Source of the DNA: UBA10365 sp041441915
Lineage (GTDB): Bacteria > Pseudomonadota > Alphaproteobacteria > Rhodobacterales > Rhodobacteraceae
Direction: 5' to 3'
DNA: 64,000 nucleotides
NCBI GenBank assembly: GCA_041441915.1
Contig: JASDRS010000015.1
Location: 113,923-177,922 of the forward strand
Position 1 is the first letter of the stretch. Each line of letters starts with the position of its first letter. Shown here piece after piece: positions 33,703 through 42,976 of this stretch. The notes beneath the pieces were generated by a model, which was not told where the DNA came from, made no database searches, and saw nothing but the letters and a program-made list of their open reading frames with translations. A program made the position numbers and the translations under genes.

Positions 33703-34101
33703 TTATAGGCTAGATTTTGTAAAAAATATCTTTTCTTCATTAAATTCTTGTGCGTTTTTGACCTGACGTAAGCGGTTTATATGGGCGGACAATGCCTCTT
33801 GGTGTTGGATGAGCTGTGCTAATTCCTGGGTCCTATAGAATTCGAAATCGGTTGCAAATTCAGCCTCTGACATTTTTTTCCAAACCGACGGAAGATTGTG
33901 TGATTCTTTGCCTATTAGCCCCATCCAAAGCAAATAGAACAAAATCCCAAGCCCAACGGGCCAAAAAAAGATAAATCCAGCCACCATGACCGCAATCAAA
34001 ATCCGGTAATCGCAGGGTACAAATGCACGAGCCAGGCGCTGCACTTGTTTCGCGATCAATTTAACTGAATTATCAAATTTGTTTAGCAAAGGAAAACTCA
34101 T
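33703..34101 (-). CDS. DUF2852-type membrane protein, unknown function
   Basis: The product is 132 residues. A hydrophobic segment at about residues 33-62 (RILIAVMVAGFIFFWPVG, then LGILFYLLWMG) forms one or two membrane helices with the FWPxGL pattern seen in DUF2852 proteins of alphaproteobacteria. The C-terminal part is charged and helical (residues ~80-125), with FNEEKIF near the end, like the family's terminal helix. No enzymatic motif is seen. It is divergent from glnE across 139 bp. Function is unknown. Confidence 0.72.
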   Translation of the reverse strand: MSFPLLNKFDNSVKLIAKQVQRLARAFVPCDYRILIAVMVAGFIFFWPVGLGILFYLLWMGLIGKESHNLPSVWKKMSEAEFATDFEFYRTQELAQLIQHQEALSAHINRLRQVKNAQEFNEEKIFFTKSSL

Positions 34102-34240
34102 CTATTTATTTCATCAGGTTACGGTAGTTACAATAGGTGTTGAAGTAGTTTTTTAAGTCTTGTCAGACTTCTGGCTTGGCAGCGAGCAAGATTGCCCCGA
34201 TAAGTTGTGGCAGGGTTAGTTTTTTCAACTTAGGTATAAT

Positions 34241-37072
34241 ATGACATTTGCGCAAATAAGTCACCTTAATTTTGCTGCCCGCATCGCGTGCTCTCCCGGG
34301 ATTTTTGCATCCAAAGTCGCGGAGAAAGTGCGTGTTGAGTTTGCCTCCCAGCCAGAAGTTCTGCGCAACCTTTTGGCAGCTACAGCCTCGTGTAGCCCCT
34401 ATCTTTTTGACGCGATGCAAAAAGAATTCGAATGGCTTGATCAAGCGCTGACGTTGTCACCCGAAGCTGTCGAGGCCGAAATTGCCAATAGCCTTACCCA
34501 GAACATGGCCGTCCAGTTAGTTATTGCCGACCTTTCATTTTATCTGCGCCGCGCCAAACGGCGATTGGCACTGATGGTGGCTTTGGCCGATGTTGGGGGT
34601 ATTTGGGATGTGATGCGCACGACGAAGGCGTTAAGTGATTTTGCCGATCTGGCTGTGCAACTTGCACTTAAGTCCCTTTTGAGGGGCGAGCTTTTGGCTG
34701 GACATCTGCCCCATCAAGGGCTTGATGATCTAGATGATGCCGCAGGTTTTGTGGTTTTGGGCATGGGTAAACTGGGTGCTTATGAGTTAAACTATTCGTC
34801 AGATATTGATTTAATATGCCTTTTTGACGAAAGCCGCTATGGCGACGACGCACCAGCTGCTCGGGCAGTGTTTTTGCGTGTGACACGGGCGTTGACGGCC
34901 ACTTTATCGCAAATTACTGACCAGGGTTACGTCTTTCGCACTGATCTACGTCTGCGTCCTGATGCATCAGTGACACCCGTGTGCATTTCCATGGCCGCAG
35001 CCGAGGCTTACTATGAAAGCGTAGGCCGCACATGGGAGCGAGCGGCATACATAAAGGCGCGAGTGATTGCAGGAGATTTTACTGCAGGCGCGCGGTTTCT
35101 TCGTATTTTGAAACCCTTCGTTTGGCGAAAATATTTAGACTTTACCGCCATTCAAGATGCACATGATATGCGCTTGCGCATTCGCGATTTTTGGGGGACG
35201 GCAGGTCCCATTCAGGCGGCGGGCCATAATGTAAAGCTGGGCAAAGGGGGCATTCGCGAAATTGAATTTTTTACCCAAACCCGCCAATTGATTGCGGGGG
35301 GGCGCGACCCCGATTTGCGCGATTCTACGACTTTGGGCGGGCTTGAGGCTTTGAATGCCAAGGGGTGGATTACAAAAGACCTGAGCCAAGCCCTGAGCAA
35401 CGCCTATATTTATTTTCGCGTGCTCGAACATCGATTGCAAATGGTGCATGATACTCAGACCCATGATATTCCCACGGAACCTTTGGCCCGTGCACGACTG
35501 GCCCATTTTTGTGGCTGGCAAGATCTCGCTTCATTCGAAGCTGATTTGGCCGCACGGTTCGAGCATATCCACCGACTGACCGAAGATTTTTTCTCGCCAC
35601 AAGTCACCGCGGAACACCACCCACTTAAACTTTCGACTAAAACCCGTGATTTGGTCGAAGGCTGGCATTTGTTGCCGGCTTTGCGTTCGCAACGTGCTCA
35701 GATTATTTTTCAACGTCTTTTGCCCAGCCTGTTGCAAAGCCTGCAGCGTGCTGCGCATCCCAATAACGCTTTTGCGGCTTTTGATCAGTTTTTAGCGGAC
35801 TTACCTGCGGGAGCACAGATTTTCTCTATGTTTGAACTTAATCCACAACTCGTTGATCTTATTGTTGATATTATGGCAATTGCTCCTGATTTGGCTCGAT
35901 ATCTGAGCCGCAATTCAGAAGTGTTTGACGCTGTGATTGGGGGATATTTTTTTACGCCTTGGCCTGAAATTTCGGGTCTTTCGGCCGACCTTGAGCAGCG
36001 TTTGGCCGTGCTTTTGGATTATGAATCCGCTTTAGAAGAGGCTAGACGTTGGCAAAAAGAATTTCATTTTCGCATTGGTGTGCATCATCTGCGCGGTTTG
36101 ATTGATGCTTTTGAAGCGGGCCGCCACTATTCCGATTTGGCGCGCGTGGTGATCAAGGGGCTTTGGACCCTGGTTACGCGAGAATTTAGCCGCAAATATG
36201 GGCCTTGTCCGGGACGGGGGGCGGCCTTGCTGGGCATGGGGTCTTTAGGGGCGGGGCTTTTGAATGCTCTCTCAGATCTTGACGTGATTGTAATTTATGA
36301 TCCGCTTGATGAAACCATGAGTGAGGGTCCTAAGCCCCTGGCGTCGCGGGCTTATTATGCCCGCCTTACACAGGCCTTTGTCACCGCCATTTCTGCGCAA
36401 ATGAGCGCGGGACGGCTTTATGAGGTAGATATGCGCCTGCGCCCCTCGGGACGGCAAGGGCCGGTTGCAACCTCATTTTCCGCCTTCAAACTCTACCAAG
36501 AACAAGATGCTTGGGCTTGGGAACATTTGGCGCTCACGCGCGCTAGCCCCATTGCGGGCCACGCGGGTTTAATAGTTGATATCGAAAACCTAAGAAATGA
36601 TCTGATCCGTAAGGCAGGCGCACGGGTGGCCTTGGCCCCCGACGTGCAAGATATGCGCGACAAACTGGCCAGCGCACATCCCAATATATCTCCCTATGAG
36701 GCAAAGTTTGGCACCGGCAGGCTTATGGACATTGAACTCTTTGTGCAGTTTTTGGCATTAAAATTCGCGGTAACAGCTACTGACGTCATGGGTCAAATAG
36801 ATGCTGCTCTTTTGGCGCATGAATTGTCGCAAATTGAAGCCACGAACTTGAAAAAAAGTTACAATCTATTCTGGAAGCTCAGAGTGTCCACACAATTGTT
36901 AAATGTAACAGAGGTTGACCTTTCAACCATGGGCGAGGGGCCGGCGACATTTCTACTGCGGGAATTGGGGCAAAGGGGTGCAAAAGTAGTTCAAAATCAG
37001 CTAGAGCATCATGCAGAAAAGGCCAAATTCATTATAGCACAGCATTTGAAGCATAGGGATATTAACAGGTGA
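34241..37072 (+). CDS. glnE: Glutamine synthetase adenylyltransferase/adenylyl-removing enzyme
   Basis: GlnE adenylylates glutamine synthetase in nitrogen-rich cells and removes AMP in nitrogen-poor cells, under PII control. The product is 943 residues with two nucleotidyltransferase domains. The N-terminal (removing) domain has GMGKLGAYELNYSSDIDLI, and the C-terminal (adding) domain has GMGSLGAGLLNALSDLDVI, each with the DxD metal motif. The linkers KLGKGGIREIEFFTQ and KFGTGRLMDIELFVQ are conserved. Length is typical for alphaproteobacteria. Its stop overlaps the start of the following small gene (GTGA). Confidence 0.96.
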   Translation: MTFAQISHLNFAARIACSPGIFASKVAEKVRVEFASQPEVLRNLLAATASCSPYLFDAMQKEFEWLDQALTLSPEAVEAEIANSLTQNMAVQLVIADLSFYLRRAKRRLALMVALADVGGIWDVMRTTKALSDFADLAVQLALKSLLRGELLAGHLPHQGLDDLDDAAGFVVLGMGKLGAYELNYSSDIDLICLFDESRYGDDAPAARAVFLRVTRALTATLSQITDQGYVFRTDLRLRPDASVTPVCISMAAAEAYYESVGRTWERAAYIKARVIAGDFTAGARFLRILKPFVWRKYLDFTAIQDAHDMRLRIRDFWGTAGPIQAAGHNVKLGKGGIREIEFFTQTRQLIAGGRDPDLRDSTTLGGLEALNAKGWITKDLSQALSNAYIYFRVLEHRLQMVHDTQTHDIPTEPLARARLAHFCGWQDLASFEADLAARFEHIHRLTEDFFSPQVTAEHHPLKLSTKTRDLVEGWHLLPALRSQRAQIIFQRLLPSLLQSLQRAAHPNNAFAAFDQFLADLPAGAQIFSMFELNPQLVDLIVDIMAIAPDLARYLSRNSEVFDAVIGGYFFTPWPEISGLSADLEQRLAVLLDYESALEEARRWQKEFHFRIGVHHLRGLIDAFEAGRHYSDLARVVIKGLWTLVTREFSRKYGPCPGRGAALLGMGSLGAGLLNALSDLDVIVIYDPLDETMSEGPKPLASRAYYARLTQAFVTAISAQMSAGRLYEVDMRLRPSGRQGPVATSFSAFKLYQEQDAWAWEHLALTRASPIAGHAGLIVDIENLRNDLIRKAGARVALAPDVQDMRDKLASAHPNISPYEAKFGTGRLMDIELFVQFLALKFAVTATDVMGQIDAALLAHELSQIEATNLKKSYNLFWKLRVSTQLLNVTEVDLSTMGEGPATFLLRELGQRGAKVVQNQLEHHAEKAKFIIAQHLKHRDINR

Positions 37073-37341
37073 CGTTAGATCAAGCCGACCCAAAGGGTCT
37101 TGTGCGTGAAGGTTACAGTATCAACGGGATTACGGCGAGTCAGTGCCGATCAATCTTTTTAGATTGGGCGCTTAGTTTGAGCAATGAACAAGACACCGGA
37201 CACGCACTCGCCAAATTGATTGAGCATTATACGCCGCTGCATTCGGGTCATCCGATGAATAGCATATTGAATGAGGCCCTTACCCCCGCCGATGCACCAA
37301 AACGGCGTGGCGGGCGCAAGTCGCGGGTTGAAGGCGGCTGA
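37069..37341 (+). CDS. Small conserved hypothetical protein coupled to glnE
   Basis: The product is 90 residues and matches no characterised family I know; it resembles small Rhodobacterales hypotheticals with VREGYSINGITASQCRSIFLDWAL near the N-terminus (here residues ~12-35, in shorter pieces) and a basic tail RRGGRKSR. It is soluble, with a PMNSIL turn near residue 62. The GTG start overlaps the glnE stop by four bases, so it is translationally coupled to glnE. It abuts eda, which is convergent, with no spacer. A role alongside nitrogen control is only suggested by position. Confidence 0.72.
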   Translation: MTLDQADPKGLVREGYSINGITASQCRSIFLDWALSLSNEQDTGHALAKLIEHYTPLHSGHPMNSILNEALTPADAPKRRGGRKSRVEGG

Positions 37342-37983
37342 TTAGCGCCTCAGCGCTGCAGCCTCGGCCGCGAGTTGGGTGATTGCGTACCAATCATTGG
37401 CTAGAATTAGCGCCTTTGGCGCAACCCAACTGCCGCCCACGCAAAGTACGTTGGACAAGCTTAGGTACGATTTTGCCAAGGCCAAGTTGATGCCACCCGT
37501 GGGGCAAAAATTGACCTTTGGTAGCGGCGCGCCAAGCGATTTCACCGCCCCTGCACCGCCCACGGATTCGGCGGGGAAGAATTTTTGCACCGTATAGCCG
37601 CGTTCAAACAGCGTCATCACTTCGGTTGCTGTAGCTGCCCCCGCCAATAAGGGCAGGCCTTCGTCTTCGCAAGCGGCAATTAAACGCTCGGTCGCACCAG
37701 GTGACACGCCAAAGGTGGCGCCTGCTGCTTTGGCTTCTTTCACATCGCGCGGGGTCAGCAATGTGCCAGCCCCCACAACACCGCCTGGAACCTCGGACAT
37801 AGCGCGAATAACATCCAGCGCTTTGGGCGTGCGCAGGGTGACTTCCAGGGCTGGTAAGCCACCTTTGATCAAGGCCATCGCCAAGGGCTTGGCATAAGCC
37901 ATATCGTTGATCATCAAAACAGGCACAACGGGGGCCAAATTGCAGATTTCAGCAGCGCGATGGGATTGTTCGTTTGGTGTCAT
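37342..37983 (-). CDS. eda: 2-dehydro-3-deoxy-phosphogluconate aldolase
   Basis: Eda cleaves KDPG to pyruvate and glyceraldehyde 3-phosphate, the last step of the Entner-Doudoroff pathway. The product is 213 residues. The TIM-barrel class I aldolase motifs are present: LPALEVTLRTPKAL (glutamate), GAGTLLT, and the Schiff-base lysine in VQKFFPAE, then LPKVNFCPTGGI. The ATG at 37983 has AAGGAAA upstream; longer in-frame extensions overlap edd and lack similarity. It lies 31 bp after edd in the same operon. Confidence 0.96.
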   Translation of the reverse strand: MTPNEQSHRAAEICNLAPVVPVLMINDMAYAKPLAMALIKGGLPALEVTLRTPKALDVIRAMSEVPGGVVGAGTLLTPRDVKEAKAAGATFGVSPGATERLIAACEDEGLPLLAGAATATEVMTLFERGYTVQKFFPAESVGGAGAVKSLGAPLPKVNFCPTGGINLALAKSYLSLSNVLCVGGSWVAPKALILANDWYAITQLAAEAAALRR

Positions 37984-38014
37984 CGTGTTTCCTTGAGTAA
38001 GCGGGGACAAGGCC

Positions 38015-39817
38015 CTAGAAAAGGCTTGACGCTCCATCGGCCGAAGCGCCGACATTGTTACGAAAGAGTGCGAAAAGCTCACGCCCCATGCCATGCACAT
38101 TGGCCGAAAGGTCAGCCTTGACGGGAATTCGGTTTTCGAAATCTGGGGTAAGAACTGTTAGCGTGCCTGCTTCGGCATCAAGGCGCATGACATCGCCGTC
38201 GCGCAGGCGTGCAATAGGTCCGCCAACGGCGGCTTCTGGGGTTATATGAATGGCAGAAGGCACTTTCCCCGACGCCCCCGACATACGTCCATCGGTTACA
38301 AGTGCGACTGAAAGCCCGCGATCTAGCAAAATCGACAGCGTTGGTGTCAGGGAGTGAAGTTCAGGCATGCCATTGGCTTGTGGCCCTTGAAAGCGCACAA
38401 CCACAATCACGTCTGACGTAAATTCTCCGGCTTTAAAGGCTTTTTTTACGGAATCCTGGTCATGAAATATGCGCACAGGTGCCTCCACAATTCGCCGCTC
38501 GGGCGCTACGGCTGAGATTTTAATTACGCCGCGCCCCAAATTTCCGTCAAGCAGTTTAAGTCCACCCAAGGTGAAAAATCCATCATTTGCGGGCCGCAAA
38601 ATTCGATCATTGAGTGAAATTTTAGCCCCGTCTTGCCAGATTAATTTTCCGTCTTTGAGGATGGGTTCTTTAGCATAAAGTTCCATGCCGTCGCCAGCGA
38701 TGGTTTTCACATTTTCATGCAAAAGCCCCGCGTCGAGTAGTTGACCTACCATATAAGGCAAACCGCCTGCGGCATGAAAGTGGTTAACATCGGCTAAACC
38801 ATTGGGATATACCTTTGCCATCAGTGGTGTGATGTTCGAAATATCCGCGAAATCTTGCAAGTCCAAAATCACGCCCGCCGCTCGCGCCATCGCTGGCAGA
38901 TGCAGCACCAAATTAGTTGACCCGCCCGTGGCCATCAGGCCCACAAGCCCATTCACAAAGGCGCGCTCGTCCAAAATATGGCCCGCAGGGCGATAGTCAT
39001 TGCCCATAGCCGTGATAGCGGCCGCACGTGCGACCGCGGCGAAAGTCAAAGCCTCGCGCAGTGGTGTGTCGGGATTGACAAAACTTGACCCTGGCAAATG
39101 CAGGCCCATGAACTCCATCAACATTTGATTAGTGTTGGCCGTTCCATAAAAGGTGCAAGTGCCCGGCCCATGATAGCTGGCCATTTCGGCCTGCATCAAC
39201 TCATCTCGGCTAATTTCGCCATTGGCGAATTGATTGCGTATCTTTGACTTTTCGTCATTTGGCAGGCCAGAAGCCATTGGACCCGCCGGCACAAACACTG
39301 CAGGCAAATGGCCAAATGTAGCTGCAGTTATCACAAGGCCTGGCACAATTTTATCGCACACACCCAAATATAGTGCCGCGTCAAAGGTGTTATGTGATAG
39401 CGCAATGCCCGCCGCCATCGCAATGACATCACGCGAAAAAAGCGAAAGCTCCATGCCCGCTTGGCCTTGGGTGACCCCGTCACACATAGCAGGAACCCCA
39501 CCCGCTACTTGGGCTGTGGCCCCTTGGGCGCGTGCGGCGATGCGGATTTTTTCAGGATAATTTTCATAGGGTTTATGGGCCGAAAGCATATCATTGTAGG
39601 CAGTGATGATCCCAAGGTTTGGAGCCTGAACAGCAGCTAGGGTCAATTTGTCCTGCCCCATTGCCGCGTAGGCATGTGCTTGGTTTCCGCATGACAAATG
39701 TCCGCGTACAGTCCCGGATTCTTGTGCGCGGGTAATGCGCTCTAAATATGCTAAGCGCGATACCTTTGAACGTTTCCGGATCCGATTAGTGATGTCCGTT
39801 AGACTCTTTAGGGCCAT
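38015..39817 (-). CDS. edd: Phosphogluconate dehydratase
   Basis: Edd dehydrates 6-phosphogluconate to KDPG; it is an oxygen-sensitive Fe-S enzyme of the IlvD/Edd family. The product is 600 residues. Cluster-ligand cysteines lie in VPAMCDGVTQGQ, LGVCDKIVPG and YHGPGTCTFYGTANT; the C-terminal RMSGASGK motif is present. It is the first gene of edd-eda, preceded by an AGGAAA ribosome site and a perfect LacI-type palindrome. Glucose-6-phosphate dehydrogenase and lactonase genes are not in the window. Confidence 0.96.
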   Translation of the reverse strand: MALKSLTDITNRIRKRSKVSRLAYLERITRAQESGTVRGHLSCGNQAHAYAAMGQDKLTLAAVQAPNLGIITAYNDMLSAHKPYENYPEKIRIAARAQGATAQVAGGVPAMCDGVTQGQAGMELSLFSRDVIAMAAGIALSHNTFDAALYLGVCDKIVPGLVITAATFGHLPAVFVPAGPMASGLPNDEKSKIRNQFANGEISRDELMQAEMASYHGPGTCTFYGTANTNQMLMEFMGLHLPGSSFVNPDTPLREALTFAAVARAAAITAMGNDYRPAGHILDERAFVNGLVGLMATGGSTNLVLHLPAMARAAGVILDLQDFADISNITPLMAKVYPNGLADVNHFHAAGGLPYMVGQLLDAGLLHENVKTIAGDGMELYAKEPILKDGKLIWQDGAKISLNDRILRPANDGFFTLGGLKLLDGNLGRGVIKISAVAPERRIVEAPVRIFHDQDSVKKAFKAGEFTSDVIVVVRFQGPQANGMPELHSLTPTLSILLDRGLSVALVTDGRMSGASGKVPSAIHITPEAAVGGPIARLRDGDVMRLDAEAGTLTVLTPDFENRIPVKADLSANVHGMGRELFALFRNNVGASADGASSLF

Positions 39818-39854
39818 GATTTTATATTTCCTTTAACAAAAATATAACAGACTA

Positions 39855-39868
39855 TGTTAGCGCTAACA
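39855..39868. promoter_or_regulatory. LacI-family operator upstream of edd-eda
   Basis: TGTTAGCGCTAACA is a perfect 14-bp palindrome with a central CG, typical of LacI-family repressors and close to the GntR (gluconate) operator of enterobacteria. It sits 38 bp upstream of the edd start. The repressor gene is not in the window. Confidence 0.75.
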
Positions 39869-39957
39869 ACTAGTTAAATAAAATTGCTTAAAATAAAACA
39901 TATTTTTGCGTTAGAAGGGGACTTTCTTAGCTATGCAATATCACTTAAAGACAGCTC

Positions 39958-41214
39958 ATGAATATAGATGATCAAAACACCCCAACACAAGATGACACTG
40001 TTGTCTCCGCTGGAAATAATTATGGCCGACCCGTGGTACGCCTAAAGCCTAAAGCCGAAGCGCGCGCATTGCGCCATGGTTTCCCGTGGGTCTATGCTGA
40101 TGAATTGGTAACTGATCGGCGTACTCAAAAAATGGAATTGGGCGCTCTGGCAGTTCTTGAAGATGCAGATCGTCGCTCCTTGGGGCTTGTTACAGTTAAT
40201 ACAAAATCAAAAATTATTGTGCGGATGCTTGACCGCGACCCGATGGTTCAGATTGACCAAAGCTGGTTTGAAGGTCGAGTGGCGCGTGCCTTGGCCTTGC
40301 GTGAGCGGCTTTTTGCGCAACCCTATTATCGCCTTATCCATGCAGAGGCAGACCAGCTGCCTGGAATTGTGGTCGACCGTTTTGACGACACTTTGGTGGT
40401 ACAACCTAACGCCGCTTGGGTCGAGGCACATCTTGATCTGTTGATGGCAGCGCTTATTGCCCAAACGGGGGCTAAAAATTTGGTTAAAAACGCTTCAAGC
40501 CGCGCACGCACTCTTGAAGGGTTGGACGAAGGCTCTACCACTGGTTTGCTGATGGGTGCCATTAATGGCCCCTTAGTCGTGCCTATGAACGGCGCTCTTT
40601 ATATGGCCGATGTGTTGGGAGGACAGAAAACTGGGCTCTTTTTTGACCAACGTCCCAATCATGCCTTCTTTAAAGGCTTAGCCAAAGACGCACGGGTCTT
40701 GGATATGTTTTCTCATGTGGGCGGCTTTGGGTTGGCAGCATTGGCGGGTGGGGCTAAATCGGCTCTGTGCGTGGATGGTTCTGCCCCCGCTCTGTCGTTG
40801 GCGCAAATGGGCGCCGAAAAGGCCGGCCTTTGTGGCCTAACTGTGCGACAGGGTGATGCTTTTGCCGTACTCGAAGCTCTGGCGGGGCAAAATGAGCAGT
40901 TTGATTTAGTAGTCTGCGACCCTCCTGCCTTTGCGCCCGCCAAACCAGCTTTAGAAGCGGGTTTGCGCGCCTATGAGCGTGTTGCCCGTTTGGCGGCACC
41001 CTTGGTTGCACAGGGTGGCTATTTGGTGCTTTGTTCGTGTTCGCATGCGGCTGACCTTTCGTCTTTCCGTAATGCTTGCGGGCGCGGGATTGGGCGTGGT
41101 GGCAGGCGTGCGCAGCTTTTACATACTGGCTTTGCGGGGGCTGACCATCCGATACTGCCTCAGCTTGCTGAATCGGGTTATTTGAAAGCGTTATTTTATC
41201 GGCTTGATGGTTAA
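39958..41214 (+). CDS. rlmI: Class I rRNA methyltransferase, RlmI-like
   Basis: RlmI methylates C1962 of 23S rRNA. The product is 418 residues. After about 20 variable residues comes a PUA-type RNA-binding domain (VRLKPKAEARALRHGFPWVYADE), then an RlmI/EEHD-type linker (LPGIVVDRFDDTLVVQ) and a Rossmann methyltransferase domain with VLDMFSHVGGFGLAAL (SAM loop), CVDGSAPAL, VVCDPPAFAP (motif IV) and LCSCSH (motif VI cysteine). The C-terminus has GFAGADHPILPQLAESGYLKALF. No strong ribosome site precedes the ATG at 39958. The stop overlaps the PIN-domain gene. Confidence 0.9.
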   Translation: MNIDDQNTPTQDDTVVSAGNNYGRPVVRLKPKAEARALRHGFPWVYADELVTDRRTQKMELGALAVLEDADRRSLGLVTVNTKSKIIVRMLDRDPMVQIDQSWFEGRVARALALRERLFAQPYYRLIHAEADQLPGIVVDRFDDTLVVQPNAAWVEAHLDLLMAALIAQTGAKNLVKNASSRARTLEGLDEGSTTGLLMGAINGPLVVPMNGALYMADVLGGQKTGLFFDQRPNHAFFKGLAKDARVLDMFSHVGGFGLAALAGGAKSALCVDGSAPALSLAQMGAEKAGLCGLTVRQGDAFAVLEALAGQNEQFDLVVCDPPAFAPAKPALEAGLRAYERVARLAAPLVAQGGYLVLCSCSHAADLSSFRNACGRGIGRGGRRAQLLHTGFAGADHPILPQLAESGYLKALFYRLDG

Positions 41215-41756
41215 TGCGTGCAGTTTTAGATGCTTGCGTGCTTTACCCGCCAGTGTTGCGCGCCCTATTATTAGGCGCGGCGGCGGTGGGGCTTTATACT
41301 CCACTTTGGTCTGACCGCATCTTAGAAGAGTGGGCACGTGCCACCAAAAAACTCGGGCCAAATGCTGAGGTGCAAGCCCGCGTTGAAGTGGCTTTGACTA
41401 AATCTGCATATCCATTAGCCCTACTGCGTCCCGCCTATGGGCTAGAGCAGCGCCTTCATTTGCCTGATGAAAATGATATTCATGTTTTAGCCGTGGCAAT
41501 AGCAGGTTCGGCCGAAGTGATCATTACTTGGAATGTGTCTGACTTTCCCCGCCAAATATTGGCAAATGAGGGCCTTGAACGGCGTGATCCTGACGGATTT
41601 TTATGGCAATTGTATAGCGAAAACCCCACCAAGCTCAAAAATATTTTAGACGCGGTTTTGGCCAAGTCCATTCAGATGGCGGGAAATAACATTTCATTAA
41701 AATCAATGCTTAAAAAGGCAAAGCTTCCGAGACTTGCAAAGGCCACATCTGCGTAA
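41214..41756 (+). CDS. PIN-domain protein
   Basis: The product is 180 residues with an N-terminal PIN (VapC-like) nuclease fold: MRAVLDACVLYPPVL supplies the first acidic residue, then an acidic residue in DENDIHVLAVAI (about residues 85-95) and the C-terminal ITWNVSDFP motif (about 105). The last ~60 residues form a helical basic tail. PIN proteins usually cleave RNA. No antitoxin-like frame lies next to it; instead it overlaps rlmI by one base, so it may be a housekeeping RNase rather than a toxin. It converges with the M48 peptidase. Confidence 0.85.
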   Translation: MRAVLDACVLYPPVLRALLLGAAAVGLYTPLWSDRILEEWARATKKLGPNAEVQARVEVALTKSAYPLALLRPAYGLEQRLHLPDENDIHVLAVAIAGSAEVIITWNVSDFPRQILANEGLERRDPDGFLWQLYSENPTKLKNILDAVLAKSIQMAGNNISLKSMLKKAKLPRLAKATSA

Positions 41757-41757
41757 A

Positions 41758-42453
41758 TTATCCTGATGTCCATTTGCTTTCCAATGCTTCAATAGCAGAT
41801 ATACGGTCTTGGGGTTTTGGATGGCTGATCCCCCAAGCGGGGCCTTGGTGGGTTTGGCCCGTTAAATTGGAGAGTTTGGCAAAAAGTGATTTCAACGGGG
41901 TAGTGCCTAGACCAGCCTTGACCATGAGTGCGGCGGCATAAGCGTCAGCTTCATATTCGTCGCGTTGTGACAGGCGAGCAGCCATAAGCCCAGTGCCCAT
42001 ACCCAAAAGTTTACGCGCTATTATTACTCCAATGCCCGGCAAAAAACGGCTGAGGAGCGTTGAAGCCATAATAACAATAGCATTTTGCCCAGTAAAATCA
42101 ATCATCCGCCGTTTTGCATGTCCCAAGGCCACATGGCCTAGTTCATGCGCGATTACGCCCGCAAGTTCGTCAGCGCTGACGCGGTCATCAACATAGGCCT
42201 TTAAAAAGCCACGGGTTAAAAAAATTTGTCCGTCGGCGGCGGCCAAGCCATTGATCGGGTCGACTTCGTAAATCCTGACCTTAATACGTGCCACATCCAG
42301 CGCTTTAGCCATGTTTTTGGTTATGGATAACAGCTTAGGTTCGGCTAAATCTGTAGACTCCTGGGTTAATTTTTTGGCCGTGCGCCAAGCCGAAAAGTGG
42401 TAAATAGCCAGTCCGTAAAAAATTGGCAAAAGAATTGGGATGAATTTTAACAT
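41758..42453 (-). CDS. M48-family zinc metallopeptidase
   Basis: The product is 231 residues, with an N-terminal membrane anchor (about residues 3-20), a structured DPINGLAAADGQIFLTRG segment, and the zinc motif VIAHELGHVALGH (HExxH, about residues 103-107). A second hydrophobic stretch and YEADAYAAALM (third zinc ligand, Glu) follow, and the tail has SHPKPQDRISAIEAL, as in Ste24/HtpX relatives. It is smaller than HtpX. It probably takes part in membrane protein quality control. The spacer upstream holds the remains of a VWA-domain gene. Confidence 0.9.
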   Translation of the reverse strand: MLKFIPILLPIFYGLAIYHFSAWRTAKKLTQESTDLAEPKLLSITKNMAKALDVARIKVRIYEVDPINGLAAADGQIFLTRGFLKAYVDDRVSADELAGVIAHELGHVALGHAKRRMIDFTGQNAIVIMASTLLSRFLPGIGVIIARKLLGMGTGLMAARLSQRDEYEADAYAAALMVKAGLGTTPLKSLFAKLSNLTGQTHQGPAWGISHPKPQDRISAIEALESKWTSG

Positions 42454-42593
42454 ACTATGAATATGGGCATCAGTTAAGAGAAAGAAAAGGGTTAACTAGT
42501 ATAGCTTTTTTATACCTTGGCTAAGACCTTTAATTGTCATGGGCACCATTTTTAAAAAATCTGTTTCATCATCACAATTGATTGCGTCCTAGG

Positions 42594-42976
42594 TCATGCC
42601 TCTTCTGGGATGGGGTCGATCTAAAGGCGATGTTTCCATTGCGTGCGTGTGCGCTTAAGCCAGTCTATGCTGGCCTCTTGGTTCCAATAATCATTTTCTC
42701 CACCTTGATGGGTGATTTCACAGGTGCCCATGGCAGAACTTTATAAAAATATTCATTTATAATCAGTGCTATAAAGGAGAAAAAATTTTGAGTCGGAGTT
42801 TGCGCATTATAGTGGCTACGGTTGTCGCGTCATACATACACGTAAAGACAATTGTGAAAATAAATTAGCGCCAAATAGTTTAATTCAGTGCGTACGGAGG
42901 TGAAAAGTGCCTCGATGGCACGAATATGTACGTCTATTGAACCGCCCACATCTAAAAATAAAATAATTTTGCCGCT
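42594..42976 (-). pseudogene. Degraded VWA-domain (CoxE-type) gene
   Basis: Leftward translation of this gap gives clear pieces of a von Willebrand A (COG3552/CoxE-like) protein in two frames. Frame one (from 42976) reads KIILFLDVGGSIDVHI, then the metal-site region and YFHNCLY. A shift follows near 42837. The second frame shows RDNRSHY, then EITHQGGENDYWNQEA, DWLKR and IDPIPEEA before the final TGA at 42594. At least one frameshift and three in-frame stops separate these pieces. Full-length relatives are several hundred residues; only the VWA core survives, and sequence upstream of 42976 is no longer recognisable. Loss is inferred to be fairly recent because motifs are still readable. Confidence 0.8.

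Noticed and set aside
41214..41756. A toxin-antitoxin module for the PIN-domain gene
   Set aside because: No small antitoxin-like frame precedes or follows it; the neighbour is an rRNA methyltransferase.
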